Assembly (NCBI RefSeq): GCF_030272615.1
Contig: NC_081413.1
Location: 185,328,115-185,392,114, forward strand
Origin: Cryptomeria japonica
Taxonomy: Eukaryota > Streptophyta > Pinopsida > Cupressales > Cupressaceae
Length of the DNA stretch: 64,000 nucleotides
Direction: 5' to 3'
The translations under genes were made by a program, and so were the position numbers. This document shows, piece after piece, positions 12,419 through 22,934 of this stretch. The notes beneath the pieces are model-generated. The model was given only the letters and a program-made list of their open reading frames with translations, was not told the origin of the DNA and searched no databases. Position 1 is the first letter of the stretch. Every line of letters starts with the position of its first letter.

Positions 12419-13012
12419 GAAGGTGGACGGTGGCTTGGGTGTCCCCTGAGGATCATACAAGCCCCATGGTTGAGAGAGGCTCCCTGGATGCAGGTGTTGG
12501 AGTTCAAATGATTCAAAAGGTTACCAATTTCTTTATGGGGATGGGAGTGAGATGAGCAGGTCGGACGAGCAAGAGGACTATTGAAAAAAGTGTCAGGGCT
12601 ATCTAGCTGATCTTATAGACATGTGAAACAGTTTAACCATCAGTTTCCTAAGGGTAAATCTGAAACCGGTTTAATGTAAGGTTTGGCCCTAAAGATTTTG
12701 ACAAAGGGGTTGATGTAAAATTTTGAATATTGGCTAGAATGAGGGGCATCCTTTGACTGTCCTTGGCAAGCCTGATGGGGGACACTGAAACCTTGCCACC
12801 ATCTACTGTTCCCTGCAACCTTGCTTTGATGCCTTGCCCTGCCCTACCATGCTACATTGTCATCTTGTCGCCATCTTCCATTCCTTGAAACCCTGTTCTG
12901 AACCCTAAGAAAATTCAAGCCTCCTCCCACCCTGTTCTGAAAACCAAAAAAATTTGAACCTCCGCCCATGAACTTGTTACCTTTGCATCTAATAAATGTT
13001 GATAAAAAACCA
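12419..13012 (-). other. LINE 5' region, no confident ORF
   Basis: About 0.6 kb between the ORF1 remnant and the LINE's 5' edge. Only short fragmentary frames are seen. It probably contains the LINE 5' UTR and the lost start of ORF1. The right edge is fixed by the target duplication at 13013. Confidence 0.4.
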
Positions 13013-13027
13013 GATGTTGAATTTGTT
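13013..13027 (+). repeat. LINE target-site duplication, right copy
   Basis: Exact second copy of the 15-bp sequence at 5246-5260. The protease codons DVEFV resume here and continue with IIPSSEQF. Confidence 0.92.
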
Positions 13028-14093
13028 ATCATACCTTCTTCTGAGCAATTCTTTGTGAAGTTATCCTTCACTATCTTCCATGAAGGCTATTGCTTCTCTA
13101 ATCCACAAGTGTATCAAATTTCCTCATAGTGGAAAAATCATAACCGTGAACCATAGCTTATTTCATCCATCCAAAAGAAGCCCTGGTGTTTATATTGATC
13201 TCTTTTGGCCTAAACATTTTCAATCTCTTCCATCAAGCAGTGATGCTCTTTTTCAATGTCACTCAGATAGAACTAATCTCCCTCCTAAGGAAGATCATTA
13301 ACCTATACCTATGGATGTGACTTTACATTCTCTTAAGTAGAACAACAATATTTTTCCTAAGATTAGACTTATACCTCCTTCTCATGATGGATCTTGTCTC
13401 TTTCCTACACCTAATATTCCTCCTTTCTATGGTGTAGTTCCACCTCCTTCCTCTTATCAAGAGAAGAGGCCTTCTTCTCCTCTTGTTCAACCTAAACTAC
13501 CTCAACCTAAACCTTCCACTATCAAGGAGAGAAACACTCCTACTTTTGCAAGTATTCCTCCTCCTTCTTAGCCTTCCATTAAGACTCGACGGAAGTGTTG
13601 TGCGAGAGAACACCGATGAAGACACCGTATTCGATCTCATGAAGCTATCCCTCAAAATACTCAATCTCCTTAGACTTTGATAGTTGACATGATTCCCTTT
13701 TCTCCTAAGCAAGATGTTCAACCAACATCTCCAAATCATAAGTTGCATAAAACATATGATGGTTTTACTTCTATTCGTGTACTTGATCCTCTTTCTCTAA
13801 ACTTAGATGATGAAATGGGTGAAAATGTTGTTAATAATGGTAATACAACTCCTAATGCTTCTGATAGTGAGTATGACTATGTTGATGTAGACAAACATTT
13901 ATCAAATGAGTTTTCACAAACCCTAACTATAGCTCCTAGAATCAAACAAAGTGACTTACAACATGAGCATAGTCCTTGTTTGGATCGTGTGATAGCTCCA
14001 TCTGTTGTGCTTGATATCACTCCTATGGCACGTTGTCTGCCTTCACATAATAGTGATCAACAAGATCAAGAGGTAGATGTCATGCTAGATTAG
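13028..14093 (+). pseudogene. Element A protease end and C-terminal extension
   Basis: Continuation of the element A polyprotein after the LINE. The protease-like tail (IIPSSEQFFVKLS, then after a +1 shift MKAIASLIHKCIKFPHSGK) runs on to NHSLFHPS. A long Pro/Ser-rich extension, in one frame with scattered stops (13299, 13569, 13617), ends QEVDVMLD at 14093. After this there is no reverse transcriptase. The extension resembles no enzyme I know; it is low in complexity and probably disordered. Its final segment (13677-14093) is the cleanest, 138 codons without a stop. Confidence 0.75.
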
Positions 14094-14829
14094 CAATATT
14101 AGCACAATGAATCTTTCTCTTTCTCCTTTCTTTCTCTTTTGTGACCATTCTTCTATATGTATCCTTGTTCTTCTATTGTTCCCTTAATCTCTACTTGGGG
14201 ATGATGCAAACCATTGAGATCTTCTCTTGGTCTCTTTCAAGTTGAGTGAAAAGACATCCCCTCTTCCCTTTCTTCTAATGTAGTGTTCTTCTTTGGGGAA
14301 TGAAGATTATTATATGCGTATACATACATGATATACATGAGTTATCATACAACATGCTGGCCTCGAGGAAAGTGATACTACCTCATGTTTTGTGTTCATT
14401 ATCCTTGGGTTTATACCTTGATTGGGGGATAAATCCTTGTGATAACATGGTCTCTTTCCTTCTCTTTCTTGGGTGTATCCTACCTTAAAGAAATCACCCC
14501 CGATAAGGCATGTGTGATTGCTTTAATGTGGGGGAATACACTCTGCTCATACTTTCCTTCTTGCGATACTTATAATTACTTAGTGAACCTTGTTTTTCTT
14601 TGTAATCTTTTGTATCCTTGCTTTCATGACTCATAGTGAAGGGAATTTTTCTACTTGCGGTCATGGTTCTCCCCTTATCAATCTTCCCTTTTACTTTGTC
14701 AATCGAATTCGTAAGATCCTAAGTCCACTGGGGGCTTAGCGCATCTTGCCTCCTTGACGTGGTAAAAGTCTTTCAATCTTGTTTCCTTGTACTTTACTAG
14801 TAGTATTAGTGTATGCTTATACTCTCGCT
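14094..14829 (+). other. Element A 3' noncoding region
   Basis: About 0.74 kb between the end of the polyprotein and the polypurine tract. C/T-rich, with no supported ORF. This is where pol would be in an autonomous gypsy element, but the space is far too short for it. Confidence 0.6.
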
Positions 14830-14844
14830 AAAGTGGGGGATAAA
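14830..14844 (+). other. Element A polypurine tract
   Basis: AAAGTGGGGGATAAA lies immediately before the TG that opens the 3' LTR. Its position and composition fit the primer for plus-strand DNA synthesis. Confidence 0.75.
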
Positions 14845-16079
14845 TGTAGAGTCATAAAATTGTGACCCTAGCAATTTTTAGCTTCTTTAGGGTCCTCACG
14901 CATGTGAGTTTGAATCCTCTAGCTTGATCGGAGACCAGATATTGCATAGCTTGTGAAAATAGCTTATTCCTTGACCTCTGCATCATCTCGTCTACACTCT
15001 ACCCTGGAGAAAGGGGTAGGACATGGGCATGGTGCCATTCCCCCCTTGGATAAGGGAATGGTACCCTTGTCCTCCCTAGACAGGGGCATGGTGCCCCTAT
15101 CCCTACCCTATTTTGGGGCAAGACCCTTCCTACAATTGCATTGTTGGTTGTGCATCGGGCGGGAAACTCCCCCGATGTCAGCCCGTGATGAAATTCATAT
15201 CCACTAACATGTATTTAAGGGGGAATTTCTCCTCTCATTTTCATAAGTTGGATAGGTCGAAGTTGGAGATATTCAAGTTGCACAAGAATTCAAGAATTCA
15301 AGCATTCTCTTCTAGCATTTAGCATTCTCAAGTCTCCCTTGAAGGCTAGGTGTTGCCTTCAAGTCAATGATTCAACCATTGAAGAGTAGATTGATTCCAA
15401 CATACAATTCCACAGAAGCATTTCTATCAATATTGCTACTATAACCTCCCTTGAGGTAATTTACAATTCAGTCTTTCATTTACATCTACTTGCAAGTACT
15501 TTCTTTTATTACGTGGTTAATTCCAAAACTGGGGTTTGACCTAAAGGCAAACCCCTTATCCCAACCCATTTTCCTCTCTTTTCTATGTGTAGGTTGCAGT
15601 TGCGCAACTGTACTTTTGGATTTGGGTTCCATTTGCGGAGGCGGAAAAACCCTTTTCATTTCATGGATTTTTTGGAGGATCATGGACATTCCCGCCACAG
15701 TTTGAGAAACTTTTCCTCAAATTTATAGGATGACTTCGTCTCGACATATCACTTCTAGATTTAGGTGCACAACTTCATCCCATATTCCGATCTCAAGTTA
15801 TAATCAATTCTTTGTCACTTTGGCACTACATAATTCAATCAATTTCCTTTCCATTTCAAACAAGGAAGAGGGGATCAACTTAACATTCCCAATTCATTTA
15901 AAATTCAATCTACCATCTTCATGTGGAGAGATTGAATCTAGTGAACTATCCTCTCCTCTTTCTAATGTAACATGATGAAAATTTCTTGAATGGTAATCAA
16001 TAGTGAAACTCTCATCTCTCTTTGAGGGAAAGGATAGTTTCCTTCTTTATCTATCATTCACCATTTTTCCACCATTACA
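14845..16079 (+). repeat. Element A 3' LTR (1235 bp)
   Basis: It begins TGTAGAGTCATAAAA and ends CACCATTACA, so it has TG...CA ends. The last 375 bases match the visible 5' LTR. A TATTTAAG box near 15212 may be the promoter TATA. Upstream of it the U3 holds three hairpin-forming GGCATGGTGCC-like motifs (15018-15110). The flank after 16079 (AGTAT) should be the target duplication, but its partner is hidden in the gap. Confidence 0.85.
15018..15110 (+). promoter_or_regulatory. Hairpin-rich U3 segment of element A LTR
   Basis: Three inverted-repeat motifs stand in a row: GGGCATGGTGCC, AAGGGAATGGTACCCTT and AGGGGCATGGTGCCCCT. The last is a perfect 7-bp stem around TGG. They sit about 100-200 bases upstream of a TATA-like box, a plausible place for transcription-factor sites. 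The function is inferred from position only. Confidence 0.45.
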
Positions 16080-17578
16080 AGTATTTACATTGTTTCATTC
16101 AAGATTAATTCCTAAACAAGGGCTATTCCCAAAAAAATCTCCTTTCTTTTTGTGTATAGGAAACAAGCATAGAGTTGTGTTCGGGAGGATCGACAAAGTT
16201 CAAAAAGACAAACACGTTCAAATTTTGGAGGTGAAAAATTTGGAGGACCATGACAAATTAATGTGCCCTAGTCTCGACAAATTAGGTCAAACATCTAGGA
16301 ATAGATTCGAGTAAAAGCACAAAATTGTGTCATGTTTTAGGTCAACTTATCAACACAAGTGAATTTAAGTAATTCTAACTAAAACATAATTTTAGTCAAA
16401 CATATGGTCTATAGAGATGCATTATAGATATCTTATGCATGGACCGCAAATTTTCCAATTTGAATTGTCTGCTAAATCTATATTTTATACCACTTTGGGT
16501 CTAATTACCAATTTTCTTTTTTGAAAAACTTGATGTTTCTACAACTCCTACTCTTATAAATAGCATTTTTTTGAAATGTAAAAATACCCTTTTATAGATC
16601 TATAAGTGATTTTTTAAAAATATACATCTTTTAATATTTTATTTAGTTTTTATATTTTATATTTATTTTTATTGAATGTAGGTCATCAACACTAAACTAT
16701 AAGGTTGATTATCTTGTAAAGGAAAAGTACTAAAATTTATTTAAAATTTTTCAAAAAAAATAAATGCACTAGAGAAAAGATTTTGTTTCAAGATAATATA
16801 ATTATTTTCTAATTTGGATAAATAATTAAGAAAAAAGGTGAAGCAAAATGGAAAGTATTATATTCTAGTACATGCAACTTTTCAAATTTATTGAAAAATG
16901 TATATACATAAAAAATAGTTAAAAATATATTTTTGCACTAAAGTTTCAAGTTATCAATATGCACAAAAAAATTGAAGAGAAAAGGTTAAAATTTACTACA
17001 TAAAGTGTGACACCTCGTGTAACCTCAATTTCAATATTTTATCAACAACTAAATTATAGTGTTTACTTTACAAGAAAGTATATTCAAATAGTTTTTTTAA
17101 TTTTTTTTAAAAATTACAAACATAAAATACATAAAAAATATACATTTTATTAATTTACATCATTTAAAAATTCAAAAATATATTTCAGTTTCTATTGATT
17201 CAATTTAAAAAGTTGAATCAACATTGGCCATTTCCTTTATGAAAGTGTGACAAAGCTTTGTGCTTTTACCGATCTGTGACATCTTATTTTGCCTAGATCC
17301 AGGGCAGTAGCTCCGTATGATATCTATAGATCACTATTTCTGCCAATTTACATCAAAAATTCCTCGTTTCATCCCAATTCCAACATTCTCACAATTCAAC
17401 TTGGAAAGGGGGAATAAAACCCTAACCAATGAATCTAATTAGAAATCTTGGCTCTTTCCTTAGTTGGATTGAGGCTAGATCTATTGGATTCACCCCTCTT
17501 TCAATTTATTGGCTAATTTGGTTAATTGGTGGTCTTATCCTACTTCATGAAGCTATAGTTCCAAATTACACCTCTACA
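16080..17578 (+). repeat. Element B 5' LTR, part right of element A
   Basis: Sequence resembling the middle and end of the A and D LTRs continues after A. It shares the phrases TTAATTCC, a C/T-rich TTTTGTGTATAGG segment and, near the end, TCTATTGGATTCACCCCTC. It ends CTCTACA at 17578, followed by the primer site. It is interrupted by the inverted-repeat element 16311-17269. The portion left of A is not visible. Confidence 0.6.
16311..17269. mobile_element. Inverted-repeat element (MITE-like, 959 bp)
   Basis: A very AT-rich block starts GTAAAAGCACAAA and ends with the exact reverse complement TTTGTGCTTTTAC. Including mismatches the terminal repeats reach about 22 bp, with 19 matching. CGA flanks both sides as a possible 3-bp target duplication. 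No ORF is supported. This fits a non-autonomous DNA transposon, but the superfamily is not identifiable by eye. Confidence 0.6.
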
Positions 17579-17581
17579 TGT

Positions 17582-17594
17582 TGGTGAACCCGAC
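17582..17594 (+). other. Element B primer-binding site (putative)
   Basis: TGGTGAACCCGAC lies three bases after the LTR end at 17578, and is the same core as in elements A and D. Confidence 0.65.
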
Positions 17595-17961
17595 TTCTTT
17601 CATGCTAATTTCTGATTCGTGCTCCCAGATTTGATTTGTATGCATTTTGGATTTCAAATTTTCACTCATAGATTAAATTTTTAATTAAAAGCATAAATTA
17701 AGAGGTTAAATTTATAAAAATCCTAATTTAGTTTCCTAAAATTGACTTATGGGTTGCATAATTGTTTAATCGTGTTTTCAGATCTAGTTCATTCTTCTAT
17801 TACATCTTCTAATTTGCATGTTTCAAAATACTAAAAATACAACAACAACAAAAACCGGTTCTTTCATGCATTGTTATGTGTGTTTAGACTAGTCCCTTTA
17901 TGCTTTATTTCATTACATTCACTTCTTTCATTGCAAGTTTCCTTTTTCTTAAATTAGAAAA

Positions 17962-19229
17962 ATGTCAAATTTATTTTTGAAAGAAGATGCTCTTAAGTTG
18001 CAAGGATTTAAGATATATGAAAATCCCGTTTATTAGCCTTTCAATGATTCCTTTCCCAAAGTTTCCCTCCCTAAAAAGGACATATTTATGCAAGAAAATA
18101 TTGTTCACACTTCTTTCAATTATCTCCCTCTTTGGGATGAACCATTTGAGAATGGTGTGGATTATTCTCTTAATATGTTCCTCCTTCATGAGCATATCTT
18201 GGTGAAAAAGGATGATATTATGGTAAAAGAAGGTGATATGAGTGAAAATTCCTTTAATAGAACCTCTCCTCAATATTCTTTCCCCTATAGATGAAGTATC
18301 AATGAGACATGATTGTCCCTTTCCTAAGGTTTGTCATGAAGATAATTTAGAACAAGAGGATAATACCATTTCTCATCATGTTTTTAATGCTCTCTAACCA
18401 GGATCCAATAAATATTATTTATGTTGTTGAAGAGCCTAAGGTTGTTGTCAACCTCCATCTAGATGTCTCTCAACCTCACCAAAAATCTAAAATTGTTGTT
18501 AAAGATGGGGTGAATTGTCAACTTGATTATCATGAAGTTCCTTACATATATAATAATGAAATGTTTTCTTTGGAAGCTGACAAGAATATACAAATTGAAG
18601 CACAATATACATTATTATTTCCTACAATCCTCTCTCTAATTCAAACAAATACACCATCTCCTACTAAATAATTTCTTAGAGAAGAACTCTTGGAGGATGA
18701 TTGGGGGTCATTAGATTTCATACCTTTTTTTGTAGAAAATCTAAGATGACTAAATTTGATACTCAAAATTTTTATCCTAATACATGTATATATATTGATT
18801 GGGCCTCTTTAAAATTCAATCCAATTCCACCTAAGAGAAAACCCTCTCCCAATCCTACACATGGATAGAATGGACAAGTTTTAGGATGTGTGCAACAAAG
18901 TCTTTAAAGTCATGAGAAATATATTTTTCTAATGAAAAGAAAGATTTCCAACCTCTTCATTTGTCAACATCTCCTCCATTGTCTAGTGAATATACATATT
19001 CTTATTCCAATCTGGAATTACAACAAGATAATGTTTTGTCTCATCTTCTTCACACCAATTTAATTTCTCTTCTATGGCCTAAAAGAAGAACTAAATACAC
19101 ACAATATCTTGGAAAATCTATTTTTGTAAATATCATCAAATTTATGGTCACTCTACTAATGTGTGTCAAACTTTGCAAAGTAAAATACAAAACTATATTG
19201 ATTTAGGTATCATAAAAGTAATAGGTGGC
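17962..19229 (+). pseudogene. Element B gag remnant (Tat-like)
   Basis: From an ATG at 17962 a broken gag-type polyprotein can be followed: MSNLFLKEDALKLQGFKIY, then a stop, then an open segment to about 18290, a second frame at 18378-18671, and the end of gag near 19110-19225. That end carries an intact CHHC knuckle, CKYHQIYGHSTNVC, followed by LQSKIQNYIDLGII, the pattern of Tat-lineage gag proteins. The N-terminal two thirds differ from element A, so B is another family. The coding sequence ends at the junction with D near 19230. Confidence 0.65.
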
Positions 19230-21253
19230 GAGGGTATGTCTTTGATTGTTGTAGTGAAACATAATGGGCCCTCAGGTGCCTTAATAGTCTCACTAGGATC
19301 AAATGTAATGCATAAGTCCTTATGAGGTTGAGTTTTATCAATAAGGTTAACCACATTATTAGACTCAAGGCTAAGATCATTAGGAGAGAAAGAAAGGTGA
19401 CCAGTCTTAATCACATTAGTGGAATGGGAAGGTAAAGGATCAGTAATTAGGAGGAGCTACTAATTTATTTCCTTCATCATTCACACCTTTCATAGAAATG
19501 GTATTGTTATCAATCAAGTCATGAATTTTACTTCTTAAGGAATAACACTTTTTAGTGTCATGACTAGGTTGACAATGATATTGGCAAAAAGATTTGGAAT
19601 CAAAGGTGGGTCATAAAGGCTTAGTTGTGTCAATCTGTTTAATAAAAGGAAGCTTCAAAACATTCCTTTGTAACAATTGTGACATAATACTATGCAAAGA
19701 TTCATTAATAGGAGTGATTTATTTTCTAAAGTATTTGGACAAAGGAGGTACACCTATTGTTGTGTCTACTACTTGAGTATTGTTGTTGTCATTGAACTTG
19801 ATGAATCCCTTATTCAGTTTGAACTTTGCAAAAGGTTGTTGAGCGCTTTCACTTTTAATATTCAGAGCCATTGAAGATGATTGTTCTAATTGACTCATAG
19901 TAAGGTGATAATTGTGAAGTACCGTGCACAACTCCGTAAAGGAAGTAAACTCAGGAAAAGAGAAGTTTATCCTTAATATCTTTTCACAAATTAGAAATCA
20001 AAATCCTTTGAATATCTTGATCAGGCACAAGAAAATAAATTTGTGAATACAAATGCTTATATCTACCAATAAAATCAGTCACTTTATCTTTAACACCTTG
20101 CTTGCAATGCATCAAATCAGTCAAAGTAATCTTAGGACCAATATTATAGTGAAATTGTTGAAAAAAGCATTAGCCAGTTGCTAAAATGAAGTTATAGAAT
20201 AAGAAGGAAAAGAACAATATCATTCCAAAGCTTTATCCTTTAGTGTTGTAGTGAACAATTTAGCCAAAATTCTTTGGTCATGAGCAAAGTCACTACAAAA
20301 AGTTTGAAATGTTTTAACATGAGTTAAGAGATCACCTTTTCCATTATAAAGTTCCAATTGAGGTACTTCTACATGTTTAGGAGGGACAACACGAACAATG
20401 TCATTGGATAATGGGCACATTACATTAAATGTGGGCACATTATACTTGGATTGACTCATGGAAGCTATGTGTTGTTGTAAGGAAGACATTGTTTGGGCTA
20501 GATTATTGATGGTAGCTTCGGTGGATGGATTGAAATTGGACATGTTGGATTAAGGAGGGGTAACATTGTTGAATGAATGGGGAACTTTAGAATAGTGAGG
20601 TGGGACACTAGGATAGGTAGGTATGGGAGATGATTGGATAATAAATGGAAGACTCATAGGATGAGGGATGAAGTAATTATGATTAGAGGAATTTTCCCTT
20701 TGACTAACATGTGTAGGTATGATGATTTGTGTAGAGGTAGCCATGATGTTAGATGTAAGTGGGAAAAATAGTCATAAGAGTAGTCATAGGAATAGAATGA
20801 TTAACTTGACTAGGAGGTTGTGTATAACCAAGGACTTGAATCCAACTCTTCATAGGAATAATATTAGTATCCATAATATGAGCAATACCATGCAACACAT
20901 TGACATCAATTTTATCACTTTGAACCAATCTTTTTAATCCCTCAATCAATGGTAGATATTCACTTTTTGGGTATTGTTGACTCGCCATTTTTGAAGATTT
21001 TGAATTGATTGTTAATCTTTGCCAATAGGTCAACGAAAACCCTAGTTATTGATTCATCCACATCATGAGTATTAAGAAAAGAATGAGGATAAACAGGGTC
21101 ATTTGTAGGATTGGAAGAACCACCAACATCCTCATGGAATAAGTTATCCAAATTAGGCTTCATCTTCTCTATAATTAAACCTTGGGAAGCCTTAATTCTA
21201 GAATTTCTTCTCACAAGGATATTATAGGTTGGACTAATAGTAGTAGAAATCAT
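19230..21253 (-). pseudogene. Element D gag and start of protease
   Basis: Minus-strand homologue of the element A polyprotein. It starts at the ATG at 21253 (MISTTISPTYNILVRRNSRI, against MSFTTISPTYPILVRRS in A). It passes through the gag core (PQLELYNGKGDLLTHVKTF, 20220-20543), a knuckle CQYHCQPSHDTKKC, which keeps the final Cys that A lost, and a protease approach (DLCITFDPSETIKAPEGPL) that stops at KDIP at the junction near 19230. Stops and at least one frame change are scattered through it, most densely at 19930-20220. The truncation removes the rest of the protease, the C-terminal extension and the 3' LTR. Confidence 0.85.
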
Positions 21254-21307
21254 GCACTAAGGAAGGGAAATTGGGAATTTGAAGTTTGAAATAATTAAAC
21301 AATACAA

Positions 21308-21312
21308 AATTT
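21308..21312. repeat. Element C target-site duplication, left
   Basis: AATTT immediately before the TG of the left LTR. The same five bases follow the right LTR at 29295-29299. Confidence 0.85.
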
Positions 21313-22452
21313 TGTTAGGCCCAATATGGAAAGCTAATGTACTAAGAGGGGAGGGGTGAATCAGTACTTTAAAACATTTCTTCAACAATATCTTTACTGT
21401 TATGTATAAACCAAATAGTGCAGTAACATAATATAAAGCTAAAAAAAATAGATAACAATCATACATGATTCACTCCATAACACATATATTTTGATTACGC
21501 GGAAACTCTTGGTTAGAGAGAAAAACTATGGTGGGGATGGCACCCACAACTTCACTACTGCAATAATAAAGAGTGCTCGGTTAGAGATACATGTTTAGCT
21601 ATTTCTGATAGCTTACCCTGTTAGGAGTAACAAGATCTATTAGATCTACCTTGCTAAAGGATTTTACAACACTTCATCTAAATGTTGCACCTGGTTAGAG
21701 GCTTTACAATTTATAGACTTGATTAGAGTCTTTTACCCTATTAAAGGTTTCTCTTACAACTTTAAAATATTACAATAAAATCATTACAAATATCTGCAAC
21801 TTTACATCTGGAATGTTATAGAAAATTCTATGTGCTCAGAATAGATTACATTGCTTATAGCATACCTTGGTAACCCATATAGTAACTCGGTAAACCCTTA
21901 TGTTTACTCTATTCTTTGACTATTCTCTGAAAACCTTCTCGGTGACCTTTGTGTCTCTATAACAGTCTTCTTACACTCATGCACACACATTTAACTCTTT
22001 AACTCATGCTGTATAAATAGATTTCTTATGATGGTGATCCAATTCATTTCTTCAATCTTACAAACACAATTTATTGAATGAATAACCATGCAAAATATTT
22101 CATTGGTTAGATAACCTCAAAATCATACACAATCTTTAAGTGCAATTTCCAATGTGATAATGGTTAGATGTGCCTCGATCTTGTAACACATTTTCATATG
22201 CATGTCCAGGTTCAATGAATCTGGTAACATGTTTCACTCAGTGTAAATCAACTTGGTGTGTCATCTTTGTTGCTCGGTAGACATGTAAAGATACTTGGTA
22301 GACAGCTCGGTGTATACTGTGTTCTGTGACTGCTTTCTTCTGTAACTAACTAGACTGTACATACCGACTGAATATTTTGGTAATAGATAATTGACTAGAG
22401 TATATAGTATAACTTTGACATAAAACTAATGGCAATCTGATAAGTAGTAACA
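21313..22452 (-). repeat. Element C 3' LTR (left copy, 1140 bp)
   Basis: Begins TGTTAGGCCC and ends AGTAGTAACA on the plus strand. It differs from the right copy by scattered substitutions, mostly transitions, about five percent by eye. Confidence 0.93.
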
Positions 22453-22466
22453 ATCTCCCCTTTTGA
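22453..22466 (-). other. Element C polypurine tract
   Basis: Directly next to the left LTR. On the minus strand it reads AAAAGGGGAGAT, the expected primer for plus-strand synthesis. It fixes the element's orientation. Confidence 0.8.
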
Positions 22467-22934
22467 CATTAGTTGAGATGTTTGACAAAAACTACTTTCA
22501 AAGTTATAACTCAATAATCTATATACTTGCAAAATTTGACTATACTGACAGTATATACAATAGTCAATAAAATAATACATCAGATATACTCCCCTTATCG
22601 ATATACTATATAAAATTCTGAGTTTTGCCTGCTTGGTGATCTATTCTTGTTCTGTGCTTACATTGCTCGGTATACTCCCCCTGTATACTATACTCTGAAT
22701 ACTATATCATTCTCTCAATACTGAATCACTCTCTAAATATATTGTATTACTCCCCTAGTACTGTAACATATTACTCCCCAAATATAGTATCACTCCCCAT
22801 TTTTGACAAACATCAAAAAATTAATTTCCATTCGGGGGCGGTAACTGGTCAAAAATGGATTTGTACTTGGTCCAGGTGTCCGTGAGAGCAATAGAGAGTG
22901 CATCCTTTACACTGTCCATTAAAGAATTATGTGC
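22467..22934 (-). other. Element C 3' untranslated region with repeated ACTCCCC
   Basis: About 0.47 kb between ORF2 and the polypurine tract. ACTCCCC-type motifs recur at least six times on the plus strand (22588-22800), which read as GGGGAGT on the transcript. No ORF. Confidence 0.55.

Larger units (their letters stand above)
5261..13012 (-). mobile_element. L1-type LINE with EN, RT and RNase H, inserted in element A
   Basis: A 7752-bp non-LTR retrotransposon on the minus strand. Its left edge, read on the minus strand, is a short A-rich tail (AAAAAACAAA) directly against the 15-bp target duplication. In transcriptional order it carries an ORF1 region with a zinc-knuckle remnant (about 12260-11311), ORF2 with endonuclease, reverse transcriptase, zf-RVT and RNase H (11314-7002), and a third ORF-like region (6634-5862). 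ORF1 and ORF2 overlap as ATGA. All ORFs are decayed. A 14-nt palindromic stem (5277-5290) lies just inside the 3' tail, where LINE reverse transcriptases often recognise their RNA. Confidence 0.9.
1438..16079 (+). mobile_element. Gypsy-type non-autonomous LTR element A
   Basis: An LTR retrotransposon in plus orientation. Its partial 5' LTR (1438-1816) matches the end of the 3' LTR (14845-16079). A primer-binding-like site follows the 5' LTR and a polypurine tract precedes the 3' LTR. It encodes only a gag-pro polyprotein with a long C-terminal extension. No reverse transcriptase, RNase H or integrase motif lies between protease and 3' LTR, so replication must have depended on enzymes from another element. 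A LINE splits the protease at 5261. The element lies inside the LTR of element B: the flank from 16080 resembles the middle of an LTR of the same superfamily. Confidence 0.85.

Noticed and set aside
15730-15975. ORF of 81 codons in the LTR of element A (and its partner at 1438-1715)
   Set aside because: Both copies lie in LTR sequence. There is no start context or domain, and openness of a short LTR stretch is expected by chance.
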